DNA from: an archaeon
GTDB lineage: Archaea; Thermoplasmatota; Thermoplasmata; Methanomassiliicoccales; Methanomethylophilaceae
DNA: 64,000 bases
NCBI GenBank assembly: GCA_024399275.1
Contig: JAKSHS010000002.1
Span: 1-64,000, forward strand
Reading direction: 5' to 3'
This document shows positions 26,586 to 36,162 of this stretch, piece by piece. The notes beneath the pieces are model-generated. The model was not told the DNA's origin. It did no database searches and worked only from the letters and a program-made list of their open reading frames with translations. The position numbers and the translations under genes were made by a program. How positions within the stretch are numbered: the stretch's first letter is position 1; each line of letters opens with the position of its first letter.

Positions 26586-27740
26586 TTGGGGTCTTTCATT
26601 GCAGTTGTGGTTAAGCCTACGCTTAGCTGCAATCTTCGGTGTAAGCATTGCTATCATAGTGGGGAGTCTGTCAATGGGGCAATGGATATAGGGTTGTACG
26701 AGAAGGCTGCAAGTTTGATTTCAGAGTCATATGACTCAGTGGCATTCATATGGCATGGAGGGGAGCCACTCATGATGCAGACGACTTTCTTCAAAAAGGC
26801 TATCGATGTTCAGAGGAGATATTTCGAAGGGCGGACATGCGACAATGTTATCAGGACTAATGGAACTCTTTTGGACTCTCGTTTTATTAGGTTCTGTAAA
26901 AGTAATAGAGTGAGTATTGGTGTCTCTTATGAGGCAGGTTTTGAAAGAGGTTTGCGTCCAAATTTGGATGTAAAGTTTGTCGATTCTATGCTGAATCATG
27001 TGTCTAAGGAAGGTTGTTCGTCTTTTGTAAGTGCTACAATACATAGAGGCAACTTAAATGACATGAAGGAAATATACCAGAGAGTTAGGGCGATGAGGCT
27101 GCCGCTCTCGTTTAATCCTGTTATTAATCTAGGTGGCGCCCTCAACTACCCTGAATTGAGATTAGATGCGGATGAGTATGCTCAGAAGTTAATTGAAATC
27201 TATGATGTTTGGCTCCATGACAGCTCAACGTACACACCTATTGTTCCTTTTATGCATTGTATAAGTGCAATAATGAATAGATCTCAGAGTGTTTTTGATT
27301 GCCCACATGCGTCGTGTCTGATGAAGTGGATTTCCATCTATCCTAACGGAGATGTGTATCCATGTGGAAAAGCGTGTCCAAAAACTTTCTGTATGGGCAA
27401 TATTTCGAGGACTGAAAAGATTGCTGATCTTTTTGAGTCTGATGGATTCAGAAGAATACTCATCGGCTCTATTGAAAGACGTAAGAAATGTCAAAATTGT
27501 GAGGTCTACAAATACTGCAATGGGGAATGTAGCATTGATATTATGGCGGATGGCAATATTGAAGATAATGATGGTTTCCCTTGCAAAGTATATAAGAAAA
27601 CTTTTAAACATATCAAAAAGACGTTAGATGATATTATGGAGACAAAGCCGAGCTTGACTAATTATAACAGGTTTGTAAGGGATTCTGTTGTCGGTAGGCT
27701 TGTTGATCCTCGGGCGAGTGACATAATCTGTTCTAAGTGA
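26586..27740 (+). CDS. Radical SAM enzyme with SPASM domain
   Basis: A 384-residue protein. The SAM-binding cluster motif 'CNLRCKHC' (Cys15, 19, 22) lies close to the N-terminus, followed by 'IWHGGEPLM', the glycine-rich SAM site. The C-terminal SPASM region holds the auxiliary-cluster cysteines: 'CLMKW', 'YPNGDVYPCGKAC', 'CMGNIS', 'CQNCEVYKYCNGEC' and a last Cys in 'FPCKVYKK'. This layout is that of anSMEs and peptide-modifying enzymes that form thioether or C-C crosslinks. The TTG start follows GGGTG; a GTG at 26604 is an alternative. It lies directly behind the cysteine-rich peptide gene, so that peptide is the obvious candidate substrate. No RRE domain is evident at the N-terminus. Confidence 0.88.
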   Translation: MGSFIAVVVKPTLSCNLRCKHCYHSGESVNGAMDIGLYEKAASLISESYDSVAFIWHGGEPLMMQTTFFKKAIDVQRRYFEGRTCDNVIRTNGTLLDSRFIRFCKSNRVSIGVSYEAGFERGLRPNLDVKFVDSMLNHVSKEGCSSFVSATIHRGNLNDMKEIYQRVRAMRLPLSFNPVINLGGALNYPELRLDADEYAQKLIEIYDVWLHDSSTYTPIVPFMHCISAIMNRSQSVFDCPHASCLMKWISIYPNGDVYPCGKACPKTFCMGNISRTEKIADLFESDGFRRILIGSIERRKKCQNCEVYKYCNGECSIDIMADGNIEDNDGFPCKVYKKTFKHIKKTLDDIMETKPSLTNYNRFVRDSVVGRLVDPRASDIICSK

Positions 27741-27991
27741 TTTATGTTTTAACGTATTTACAAGTTGTATTGTGCTGGTATGGCAGACGACTTTGGTGTT
27801 TGTTTGAAGATAGATGAGGCGAATTACGTGCGTGTGTATTGGATTGCAATAGATGCGTTTGTAGAAAGTAGAGGCTGAATTTCGTTAGATTTGATGTAAT
27901 TGAGGAGTGTTGTATTATATTATAGTGGTCATTGTGCTAATGTTCGAGATGCATTACTCACGAGGGCAGCGGGATATGGAGTTGGCATGCA

Positions 27992-28591
27992 ATGTCATTT
28001 GAGAGGAGGAACCTTGTATTAGATGCTGTAAAAAAGGTCCATTTAGAGTCGTGGTATATGAATTTGGAAGACCGCGATAAAATAAGACTTGAAAGATATG
28101 TTTCTAGTTCTAACACTGTATCTACGTATGAATTTCTAATGAGTATTATTCATGAATCACTGAAGGACAAAAATCACGAATTTACTGCGTTTCTGTGTCA
28201 GAATATTGGTAAATTGACTGAGATGAGTGATTACCAGAGGTTTGAGGTCAATGAGATATTTATCGATTCTTGTGCAGAGATAGGAAGGTACGATGATCTT
28301 AAGGCTGCTTGTGAGATGAATTTTAATTTGTTCGAGAAGGTTAAGACAAAAATACTAGAAGACAACAATGGTACGTACCCGTTGAAGCTCAATTTTAGGA
28401 ACAAGTATATTGATGTGATTGTTGGAGTCGACTCTAATTATGATTTGGGGTTTGAGATGCTAAGAAAATATAAAGAAATGGGCCTACTCGACGCAGAGGA
28501 GTTTAGATTTCGCTGTAAAAGCTTAAATGTTCATCGTCTGCAGAGGGTTTTTGACGGTGTGTATACGTATAGGCCAGTTGGTGGCCCTTAG
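27992..28591 (+). CDS. Orphan 199-residue helical protein
   Basis: Not recognised. It appears to be wholly alpha-helical, with helix pairs that could be degenerate TPR-like repeats ('LKAACEMNFNLFEKV', 'GFEMLRKYKEMGLL'). It has no signal peptide, no membrane segment and few cysteines. It follows the radical SAM gene after 251 bases on the same strand, so it may belong to the peptide cassette or be unrelated. Its end overlaps the convergent Nif3-like gene by four bases. Confidence 0.55.
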   Translation: MSFERRNLVLDAVKKVHLESWYMNLEDRDKIRLERYVSSSNTVSTYEFLMSIIHESLKDKNHEFTAFLCQNIGKLTEMSDYQRFEVNEIFIDSCAEIGRYDDLKAACEMNFNLFEKVKTKILEDNNGTYPLKLNFRNKYIDVIVGVDSNYDLGFEMLRKYKEMGLLDAEEFRFRCKSLNVHRLQRVFDGVYTYRPVGGP

Positions 28592-28920
28592 ATTAGAGAT
28601 TTCCAGTCTATGCACGCTATGACGTCAATTGCTGGTTCCTCATAAGGATGCACTTCTGAGATTTTTCGGAGTACTGCTTTTATGTCTTCATCTTTTACGA
28701 CGAATTCAACTTTTTTCTCTTTTGAGTATTCCTTTTCTCCTATTGCTCCAACATATGGAGAAGAACCTTTTTGAGGGATCCATGTTCCGGTGCAGTCTGT
28801 AATATAAAAACATCTCCGGTAATTGTTATGAGATGACTTCAAAATGAGGTCGATTTCGTCCATTAGTTTCTCAACATATTTTTCTGGTATTGAAACAGTT
28901 ACTTTGTATATTTCAGACAT
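28588..28920 (-). CDS. Nif3/YqfO insertion-domain-like small protein
   Basis: A 110-residue protein with 'YKVTVSIPEKYVEKLMDEI' and the signature 'HPYEEPAIDV', typical of the CutA/PII-like domain inserted into bacterial Nif3/YqfO proteins. It stands alone here without the dinuclear-metal Nif3 domain. Homologous stand-alone domains are annotated without function. It may form trimers and bind metal or a nucleotide. Confidence 0.75.
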   Translation of the reverse strand: MSEIYKVTVSIPEKYVEKLMDEIDLILKSSHNNYRRCFYITDCTGTWIPQKGSSPYVGAIGEKEYSKEKKVEFVVKDEDIKAVLRKISEVHPYEEPAIDVIACIDWKSLI

Positions 28921-29254
28921 TGGCTGTTCTAATGTGTGCTAAGATTAGTAACAGATTTATAGCTTTACTTTAGGTCATTCATTCATGAAATGGACACAAT
29001 TAGAACGCGTGTCGTTAATTGAGAGCAGAAAAGATAGAGGAAGATGCGGATGAAACTGGCGAACTAATATTTTGTGTGTGTAAACTGCCAATAATGTGTT
29101 TCCAAAGTGCTACTTTTAGAGCAAAATCTGGGAGGACATCATGACAGTGGCATATTTTGTTTGGATAGTATATGGCAATTCCGATTTGATTATTAGTGGC
29201 TGTATCTCTAAATAGAAAATGTAGGTGGGAGAACCCATACTTTAAATGTTTAAT
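28921..29254. other. Intergenic region, no gene seen
   Basis: About 330 bases between two minus-strand genes. It probably holds the promoter of the Nif3-like gene and the terminator of ABCE1. No specific element stands out. Confidence 0.4.
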
Positions 29255-31030
29255 TTATACAGCTGAGTCTGTGTAATAGTATTCCCCCATTAACTTTTGT
29301 TCTCTATCGAGCCTTGAGTCAGGTTTGTTTATTCTCGGCCTGTTGGATTCTGCATCTCTTCTGAATGTTATGTTGACTGCGCCAAGGAATTTATTCATTC
29401 CTTCCCTCATATTATAAGGGCCACTACCTGTACCATTATGTCCTGGAATCCCTCCAAATACCATCATTGAATCTGATACCATGTCTAGAAAGTACATATC
29501 GTGGTCAATAATCATTCCACTTTTCCCAGACTTTTCTATCATTCTTCTAATGACTTTAGCAGCATTCATTCTTTGATTAGAATCAAGATATGCTGAAGGC
29601 TCGTCGATGAGATAGATATCCGCTTTTTTCGAGAGACAGATAGCAATAGCAACACGTTGAAGCTCTCCTCCAGAAAGATTTTGAACGTTTTTTTCGTAGA
29701 GACTCTTTATATTAAGTGGCCTAGCCACTTCTGTCTGAAAGAACGTTGTTTCAATAACGTCAGAAGCTTTCATGTAAAAAAGATCACTGACTGTACCTTC
29801 AAAATCAATGGTAATGTATTGTGGTTTGTATGATATGCTTAGGTTTGAATTAATTTCACCGGTATCTGTTTTAATTTCTCCAGCAATAATTTTAACAAAG
29901 GTTGTCTTTCCTGTACCATTAGGCCCAACGATACCAACTGATTCCCCAATCTTAATTATTCCAGGATTGACCTTAAGTTTAAATGACCCTAGGTTTTTTC
30001 CGATATCACTGAACTCTATTAAGTTAGCAGTATTCCAGTTTCTTTGTGGCGATGTTGTGAAAAACTCGACTGGTTTGTCTCTGAATTTAATGTTTTCTTC
30101 GGGAAGATAACCGTCTAGATAGACATTAATTGCTGTTCTAGCTTGACGAGCTTGTGTGAAGACTCCGTAAGCTCCTTCTGTTCCATAGACTATATTGATG
30201 TTGTCTGCGAGAAAATCTAGAATAGCTAGATCATGCTCAATTACGACAACTTGTTTTGTTACACTGAGCTTTTTAATTTTCTTTGCTATGCTTACTCTTT
30301 GATAAATATCAAGATATGAGGATGGTTCATCAAAAAAATAAACGTCGACGTCTTTCATCATTGTTGCTGCTATTGCAAGACGTTGAAGTTCCCCTCCAGA
30401 GAGTTTTGTTAATTCTCTGTCGAGGACTCCTTTCAATTCAAACTCTTTTGCCGCCTCATCTACTGTCATTCTTTCTTGCATTTTTGATAGCAAATCTTTA
30501 ACAACGCCTTTGACCTGCGTGGGAATCTTGTCAACATATTGAGGTTTGATTGCTGTTTTAATTTTTCCGCCGTATAGAGCTTGAAAATAATCATGCATTT
30601 CTGTACCTGCATAATACTGGAGGACTCTTTCTTTTGTGGCAGAATTATACTCTCCGAGATTAGGAATTTCTAATCCAGAGAGTATATTAATTGCTGTGGA
30701 TTTGCCGATTCCATTAGGCCCAAGAATACCTGTAACGATGCCTTTTTTCGGAAATGGTAGTCTGTATAGTCTAAATGCGTTTTCGCCGTATTGGTGGATT
30801 ATTTCGGTTTTGAGTTCATCGCTTAGTCCAATAATTCTGATTGCATCGAATTGACATTTATTGACACATATGCCGCATCCTACACAGAGTGTCTCAGAAA
30901 TGACTGGCTTGCCCTTACCTCCATCAGTAATGCATTCTATTCCAGTTCTTACTAAAGGACAAAATTTAAAGCATTCCCTGTTGCATTTTTTGTTTTGACA
31001 CTTGTCACGTATAACGGCAGCAATTCGCAT
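29255..31030 (-). CDS. ABCE1, ribosome recycling ATPase (Rli1)
   Basis: A 591-residue protein with an N-terminal iron-sulfur domain of eight cysteines ('DKCQNKKCNRECFKFCP', 'CVGCGICVNKCQFDAI') and twin ABC domains. Walker A motifs are 'GPNGIGKST' and 'GPNGTGKTT'; the signature motifs are both 'LSGGELQR'; Walker B regions are 'VYFFDEPSSYLD' and 'YLIDEPSAYLD', each followed by a hinge segment. It splits ribosomes after termination or Pelota-mediated rescue; Pelota is encoded at 15.5 kb. It is full length. Confidence 0.97.
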   Translation of the reverse strand: MRIAAVIRDKCQNKKCNRECFKFCPLVRTGIECITDGGKGKPVISETLCVGCGICVNKCQFDAIRIIGLSDELKTEIIHQYGENAFRLYRLPFPKKGIVTGILGPNGIGKSTAINILSGLEIPNLGEYNSATKERVLQYYAGTEMHDYFQALYGGKIKTAIKPQYVDKIPTQVKGVVKDLLSKMQERMTVDEAAKEFELKGVLDRELTKLSGGELQRLAIAATMMKDVDVYFFDEPSSYLDIYQRVSIAKKIKKLSVTKQVVVIEHDLAILDFLADNINIVYGTEGAYGVFTQARQARTAINVYLDGYLPEENIKFRDKPVEFFTTSPQRNWNTANLIEFSDIGKNLGSFKLKVNPGIIKIGESVGIVGPNGTGKTTFVKIIAGEIKTDTGEINSNLSISYKPQYITIDFEGTVSDLFYMKASDVIETTFFQTEVARPLNIKSLYEKNVQNLSGGELQRVAIAICLSKKADIYLIDEPSAYLDSNQRMNAAKVIRRMIEKSGKSGMIIDHDMYFLDMVSDSMMVFGGIPGHNGTGSGPYNMREGMNKFLGAVNITFRRDAESNRPRINKPDSRLDREQKLMGEYYYTDSAV

Positions 31031-31161
31031 GTTTATGGGATTTCTCTCCTTGTTAAAAATGTATGTCGGTGGTTCATAGAATAATCATCTGTTTGTATTA
31101 GAATAAAACTTGATATTTCTGAGCATTAAGTATTATAGACAAGGAGAAATAGCGTTTTGCG

Positions 31162-33426
31162 ATGAGGAAGCTCGTAATTACCGAGAAGGCAAGTGTAGCT
31201 AGAAGGATTTCTGCTATTTTGTCTAATAAAGAATCACAAAAAAAAGTAGTTAATAAAGTATCTGTTATATCTTTTTCAAGCAACGGTGATGATTATGACG
31301 TTGTAAGTCTTAGAGGACACATTATAGAACTAGATTACTCGCCAGAGTTTAGTGATTGGACTAAAATTTCTCTGACTGATCTTGTGTATGCTCCACAAGT
31401 GAAAATAATTAGATCGAAAAATATACTGGATACTATTGTAGTTCTGTTGCAGGATGCGGATGAAATCATTATTGCAACTGATTTTGATAGAGAAGGAGAG
31501 CTTATTGGTTTAGAAACTGTTATTGCTGCTAATGCCGATATGAGTATAGTTAAAAGGGCTAGATTTAGTGCTTTAATTAAAAGAGATGTAGAGAATGCTT
31601 TTAAAAATCTCTCGTCTCCTGATCAGAGATTGGCGGATGCGGCTGAAGCAAGACAAATTATTGATCTTTCTTGGGGAGCAGTTCTTACAAGATCGATATC
31701 AGTTTCATCTGGACAAATAGGAAAAAATTTTTTGTCTGTGGGTAGAGTTCAGAGTCCCACGTTGAAGCTTCTTGTCGACCGACATGAAGAAATCGTCAAT
31801 TTTACACCAGTACCATATTGGAGAATCGTTGGTAAGTTTGGAGATACGTCGTTTAAGGGGGAACATGAAAATAATCAGTTTTGGGAGGAGGAAGAAGCTC
31901 ATGCCATTTTAGAAAAATGTTTATTGTGTAAGGATGGAAGGGTTGAACTATATGAGTGCTTGGTGAAGGAGGAGCCTAGGCCTATTCCCTTCGACACTAC
32001 AAGAATGCAGGTAGAGGCAAATAAGATTGGCATTTCACCTGTTACGGCCATGAAGTTGGCAGAGGAATTGTACATAGGAGGTTACATATCTTATCCCCGT
32101 ACAGAGAATACAGAATATCCGAAAAATTTGAATTTACGGAATATTCTTGAAAAGCTTAAAGAGTCAGATTTCAGAGCAGAGGTTACGGAAATTCTCAAGC
32201 AAGATAGCATTTGTCCTTCCCGGGGGAAAAAGAGGACGACAGATCATCCTCCAATTTATCCAACAAATGGTGCGTCATCGAGTAGGATGAAGGGCGATAA
32301 GTGGAAGTTGTATGAACTTATTGTGAGGAGATTTCTTGCAACAGTTGGAGGTAATGCCGAAGCTGAAATAACAAAGTGCGTTGTCAATGTTGCAAATGAA
32401 AAATTCAATGCTGAAGGTTATGTTTTAAAGAAGAAAGGTTGGAAGAAATATTATAAAAAATATATTACGACCACAAATATCCGCATTCCTAAGCTAGAGA
32501 TTGGGTCATCCGTAGAAATCAAATCAGTGTCAGTAATGGAGGAGGAGACGAAGCCTCCACGCAGATATAATCAAGGATCTCTTATTCAAGAAATGGACAG
32601 GTTGGATCTTGGAACAAAGAGTACAAGGCACGAAATTATTGGAAAGTTGTACTCGAGGAGCTATGTTCAAGGAAATAATATGGTTCCGACGGCTTCTGGA
32701 ATAGCTCTCGTTAGATCGCTCACAAAGCATGGAGGAGGGATTGCGGAGCCAGGAATGACGGCAAAACTCGAAAGTGATATGCTTGAAATTATGAGGGGGG
32801 AAAAGACATTGGATTTTGTTGTTAAAGAATCCCAAGATTTACTGTATAGATCGGTGGTAACAATGGAGTCCGAGATGGAAGCGATTGGTAATGAAATCAG
32901 AGAAGCCCTCAAGGTTCAGCAATTTTTGGGTAAATGTCCAGATTGTGGGGGCAATATGATTATTAAAAGGTCAACAAATGGTAAATTTATTGGTTGTGAT
33001 GGTTTTCCCAACTGTAAACAAACATACCCTTTTCCGAATGGAGCGATGGTACAGACGGTGGAGACTGTATGTAAAGTATGTAAACTTCCTCAATTAAAAG
33101 TTATAAGGTCTGGTATGCCTCCACAGGTGGTGTGTATCAATCCAAAGTGTCAAAGCAATGTAGAAGCGAATACTTTGGGAACTTGTCCCACCTGTAAAGT
33201 TGGAGTTATTAGGATAGTCTATTCAAAGAGAGGAAAACGTTTTGCGGGATGTTCTAGGTGGCCAGATTGTAGTCAATCGTACTTTTTACGGAGGGGAGGG
33301 ATAATTCCCACGAATAAAGCTTGTGGGGTGTGTGGGGCGCCTATTATAATATTGGGAGATCACGAAGAATGTATTAATAGCACGTGTTCCAAGAAAACTA
33401 GTAAGTCGGTCAATAATTTGAAATAG
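31162..33426 (+). CDS. topA: DNA topoisomerase I (type IA)
   Basis: A 754-residue enzyme. The Toprim domain has 'LVITEKASVARRIS' and 'IIIATDFDREGELIG'; the catalytic Tyr lies in 'GGYISYPRTENTEYP'. After about residue 590 there are four zinc-ribbon units with CxxC pairs ('CPDCGG', 'CKVCKL', 'CPTCKV', 'CGVCGA'), two of them of the 'RFAGCSRWPDC' type. It relaxes negative supercoils, and the length is typical for archaeal enzymes. There is no helicase fusion, so it is not reverse gyrase, which fits a mesophile. Confidence 0.95.
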   Translation: MRKLVITEKASVARRISAILSNKESQKKVVNKVSVISFSSNGDDYDVVSLRGHIIELDYSPEFSDWTKISLTDLVYAPQVKIIRSKNILDTIVVLLQDADEIIIATDFDREGELIGLETVIAANADMSIVKRARFSALIKRDVENAFKNLSSPDQRLADAAEARQIIDLSWGAVLTRSISVSSGQIGKNFLSVGRVQSPTLKLLVDRHEEIVNFTPVPYWRIVGKFGDTSFKGEHENNQFWEEEEAHAILEKCLLCKDGRVELYECLVKEEPRPIPFDTTRMQVEANKIGISPVTAMKLAEELYIGGYISYPRTENTEYPKNLNLRNILEKLKESDFRAEVTEILKQDSICPSRGKKRTTDHPPIYPTNGASSSRMKGDKWKLYELIVRRFLATVGGNAEAEITKCVVNVANEKFNAEGYVLKKKGWKKYYKKYITTTNIRIPKLEIGSSVEIKSVSVMEEETKPPRRYNQGSLIQEMDRLDLGTKSTRHEIIGKLYSRSYVQGNNMVPTASGIALVRSLTKHGGGIAEPGMTAKLESDMLEIMRGEKTLDFVVKESQDLLYRSVVTMESEMEAIGNEIREALKVQQFLGKCPDCGGNMIIKRSTNGKFIGCDGFPNCKQTYPFPNGAMVQTVETVCKVCKLPQLKVIRSGMPPQVVCINPKCQSNVEANTLGTCPTCKVGVIRIVYSKRGKRFAGCSRWPDCSQSYFLRRGGIIPTNKACGVCGAPIIILGDHEECINSTCSKKTSKSVNNLK

Positions 33427-33478
33427 GTGTGAAAAGTGTGAGTGTAGTAAGCTTGTATGAAATGGTCTGTAAGTCAGA

Positions 33479-33778
33479 TTAGCATAGCTTTTCGATGCCT
33501 GCGTTTTTGTAGTAGGTGTTTATTTCGTCAATGTATTTTGATACACGGGCATTACGGCAAGAAGGACATTCCAGTTCCTTGCCTAAGTATAACTTTATTA
33601 ACATCTGTGAAGAATCGAAATCGATGATCTCTCCGCATTTGCAAAATACTTTCTTCATTTTACTTAGACCTACGCTATTGAATACCGAGTTTCCGCTACT
33701 TGATATTCGGCGTTCGGAGTAATTTTCGTTCATATATTTTGCACACCAGCTGCAGAGAAACTGTTGATACCCTATCAA
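33479..33778 (-). CDS. Small zinc-ribbon-like protein
   Basis: A 99-residue protein with three cysteine pairs, 'CSWC', 'CKCG' and 'CPSC', the last two framing a likely zinc ribbon. It is not otherwise recognised. The start is uncertain: TTG at 33778 includes the first CxxC, whereas an internal ATG at 33736 would drop it. It lies convergent to topA, 52 bases away. Confidence 0.5.
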   Translation of the reverse strand: MIGYQQFLCSWCAKYMNENYSERRISSSGNSVFNSVGLSKMKKVFCKCGEIIDFDSSQMLIKLYLGKELECPSCRNARVSKYIDEINTYYKNAGIEKLC

Positions 33779-33975
33779 TATTTTCCCGTGTATGAAGTTG
33801 CGAGATATAGCTGGTATAAAATTGTTTGTGAATAAATCAATTTTATTGGCTTTAGTAATTATTAATAATGAGAAAGCCTCGCTTTCATAGTCTGCTTTAT
33901 TCTGGAAACTTAAAGGGGGTATTCCCGAGCTATATCCGATATTTAGAGGGTTCTAAAAGTGGAGGACGTGGAAGT

Positions 33976-35241
33976 TCATAATGTAAATGCTTTTTTGCCG
34001 AGAAAAACTGCTTTAGATCCAAGTTCTTCCTCAATTCTTAAAAGGCGATTGTATTTTGCTGTACGCTCGCCGCGCGCTGGTGCTCCAGTTTTAATTTGAC
34101 CTGTTCCCCAGCCTACGGAAAGATCTGCAATACTAACGTCCTCAGATTCTCCAGAGCGATGTGATACAATAACTGAGTATCCATTTTTGAAACATGTATA
34201 TGCTGTATCTTCAGCTTCTGTGATGGTACCAATTTGATTTACTTTTAAAAGGAGTGCGTTGGCAGCTAGTTTTTCAACTCCGTTTAAAAAACGTTTTGTG
34301 TTGGTGACGAAGAGATCGTCGCCAACAACCTGAATTCGGGATCCGATTCTTTTTGTGAGTGTGGCTGTAGTTTCAAAATCATCTTCAAAAAAAGGGTCCT
34401 CTATACTCACAATCGGGTACGTCTTTACAAGTGTTTCATAGTAGTCAGCAAGTTCTAATGATGATAATTTTTTGTTATCAATGTCGTAGATGCCTTCATC
34501 ATAAAATTCGGATGATGCCGCATCTAGAGCAAGTGAGATGTCTTTTCCAGGTATATACCCTGCGTTTGATATGGCGTCTATTATTATTTCTATTGCCTCT
34601 GATGAGGTTTTAAGTGGTGGTGTAAAGCCTCCTTCATCACCAAGATTAATTGCCCTTATGCCGCATTTGTTCATTAATATAGATTTTAGAGACATGTAAA
34701 CTTCTGTTGACATTCTAAGGCATTCAGAAAATGATTTAGCACCTGTTGGAACAATCATAAATTCTTGAATTTGGAGGTTTCCGCCTGCGTGTTTTCCACC
34801 GTTGATAATGTTTAGCAGTGGCACCGGAAGAGTAACACCATTATCTCCAATATATTCGTACAACGGAAGGCCTTCGGCGAAGGCGCCTGCTTTTGCGACT
34901 GCGAGAGAAGTTGCTGTAGTTGCATTTGCTCCAAGTCTTTGTTTGTTTTCTGTACCATCGATTTGAATCATTGCCTCATCTATTGCTTTTTGATCCGTTG
35001 GATTCATATTCACAATAGCTTTCGCAATTTCTGTCCGAATATTATTTACTGCAGTCTGTACACCTTTTCCATTGAATCGATTGTTCTGATCGCGAAGTTC
35101 GTAAGCTTCCCATAAGCCAGTAGATGCTCCGGAGGGAGCTATAGCGCGAAGTCGATGCCCGGATACTGTAATTTCAGCCTCCACAGTTGGATTTCCTCTA
35201 GAATCTAAAACTTCCCTTGCCCATACTTTTTCAATTTTCAT
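33976..35241 (-). CDS. eno: Enolase
   Basis: A 421-residue phosphopyruvate hydratase. Signatures are 'REVLDSRGNPTVEAE', 'GASTG', 'NGGKHAGGNLQIQEFMIVP', 'GDEGGFTPPL', metal ligands in 'LALDAASSEF', 'SIEDPFFEDD' and 'VVGDDLFVTN', and the catalytic Lys region 'LLKVNQIGTITEA' and 'VSHRSGESED'. Its start overlaps the end of the upstream pseudo-receiver gene by 11 bases, so the two are cotranscribed. Confidence 0.97.
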   Translation of the reverse strand: MKIEKVWAREVLDSRGNPTVEAEITVSGHRLRAIAPSGASTGLWEAYELRDQNNRFNGKGVQTAVNNIRTEIAKAIVNMNPTDQKAIDEAMIQIDGTENKQRLGANATTATSLAVAKAGAFAEGLPLYEYIGDNGVTLPVPLLNIINGGKHAGGNLQIQEFMIVPTGAKSFSECLRMSTEVYMSLKSILMNKCGIRAINLGDEGGFTPPLKTSSEAIEIIIDAISNAGYIPGKDISLALDAASSEFYDEGIYDIDNKKLSSLELADYYETLVKTYPIVSIEDPFFEDDFETTATLTKRIGSRIQVVGDDLFVTNTKRFLNGVEKLAANALLLKVNQIGTITEAEDTAYTCFKNGYSVIVSHRSGESEDVSIADLSVGWGTGQIKTGAPARGERTAKYNRLLRIEEELGSKAVFLGKKAFTL

Positions 35242-36121
35242 TAAAATCTCCCTGAATTCCGTATTGCTTCATATTATGTAGAAATAATTCTCTATCGTTG
35301 TCTGTAAGAACATTGGCATTTGTAGAAAAGATTAATGATATCCGTTTTTTTATGCCACTATTGAGAATTTGGTAGAGCATTGTCATGGTATTGTTAAGTC
35401 CATTGGCTTCTATAACGGTTAGAAGGCTGTCAAACACAATAATAGGTCTCTCTTTTTCTACTATGAATTTTTTGATCTGGTCTGTTATTGTTCCAAGTTT
35501 AGAAACTTCTATGTAATCTGCATGTGGCCTTACTGATAATTTAAGAATTCTGATTTTATCGTCGCTGTCTTTAAATTTTTCGGTCATAAACTTAATTTTT
35601 TCGGTTGCGACAAATACATCGTAGTTTTTTCCTACGAAATATTCAATGACTTTGTATACGAGATTGGGCTCCTTCTCAAAAATAACATAAGATTTTCCAA
35701 ATTCAACATTGGGAAAGTTGTATTCAATATCTTCATTCTTAGATTCTCTTGTAAATAGTCTAACTAGAAATCCTTTATCTTTTTTTCTTATATCGTTTGC
35801 TAGGTCGTTTACCTTGTTTATAATATCTGTATCTCTGAATGGTTTTTCAAGGTAGCCTGCGATTATATCATTTTTAGCGATGTGTTCGCCAGCATCTGTC
35901 AATAGTATAACATGTGAGCCTGCAAGTTTCGAAATAGCTGTTAGTGTGTCCACGTCATTCTCACCTGTTTTTGTGTTTAGTATCACAATGTCGGGCTTGA
36001 GGGTACCTAACCTTGAGATGGCGTCTAGGGTATCACTAGATTTCTCCACTTCATATTTTGCGGTGAGCTCTGCAACAGCTTCTTGAGTAACCGCATTATC
36101 ATCTATGACAAGAATTTTCAT
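35231..36121 (-). CDS. Pseudo-receiver domain fused to a DUF835-like domain
   Basis: A 296-residue protein. Residues 1-115 form a CheY-like receiver with the acidic pocket (Asp7, Asp8 in 'VIDDN'), Thr75 ('LLTDAG') and Lys93 ('LEKPF'). The phosphoacceptor position in 'PDIVILN' is Asn49 (codon AAC) instead of Asp, so normal phosphorylation is not expected. Residues about 140-285 resemble DUF835, a KaiC/RecA-like degenerate domain ('SYVIFEKEP', 'RPIIVFDSLLTVI', 'SLIFSTNANVL') without a P-loop. The gene overlaps enolase. Its function is unknown; phosphorylation-independent signalling or scaffolding is plausible. Confidence 0.8.
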   Translation of the reverse strand: MKILVIDDNAVTQEAVAELTAKYEVEKSSDTLDAISRLGTLKPDIVILNTKTGENDVDTLTAISKLAGSHVILLTDAGEHIAKNDIIAGYLEKPFRDTDIINKVNDLANDIRKKDKGFLVRLFTRESKNEDIEYNFPNVEFGKSYVIFEKEPNLVYKVIEYFVGKNYDVFVATEKIKFMTEKFKDSDDKIRILKLSVRPHADYIEVSKLGTITDQIKKFIVEKERPIIVFDSLLTVIEANGLNNTMTMLYQILNSGIKKRISLIFSTNANVLTDNDRELFLHNMKQYGIQGDFNEN

Positions 36122-36162
36122 CCATTTTCTCCTTCTAAATAATAGGAATAGAGGCAGCGTGT

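Noticed and set aside
29255-31030. Internal duplication in ABCE1 as a novel repeat
   Set aside because: The twin ABC domains are the normal architecture of this protein, and no long DNA identity was noticed between them.
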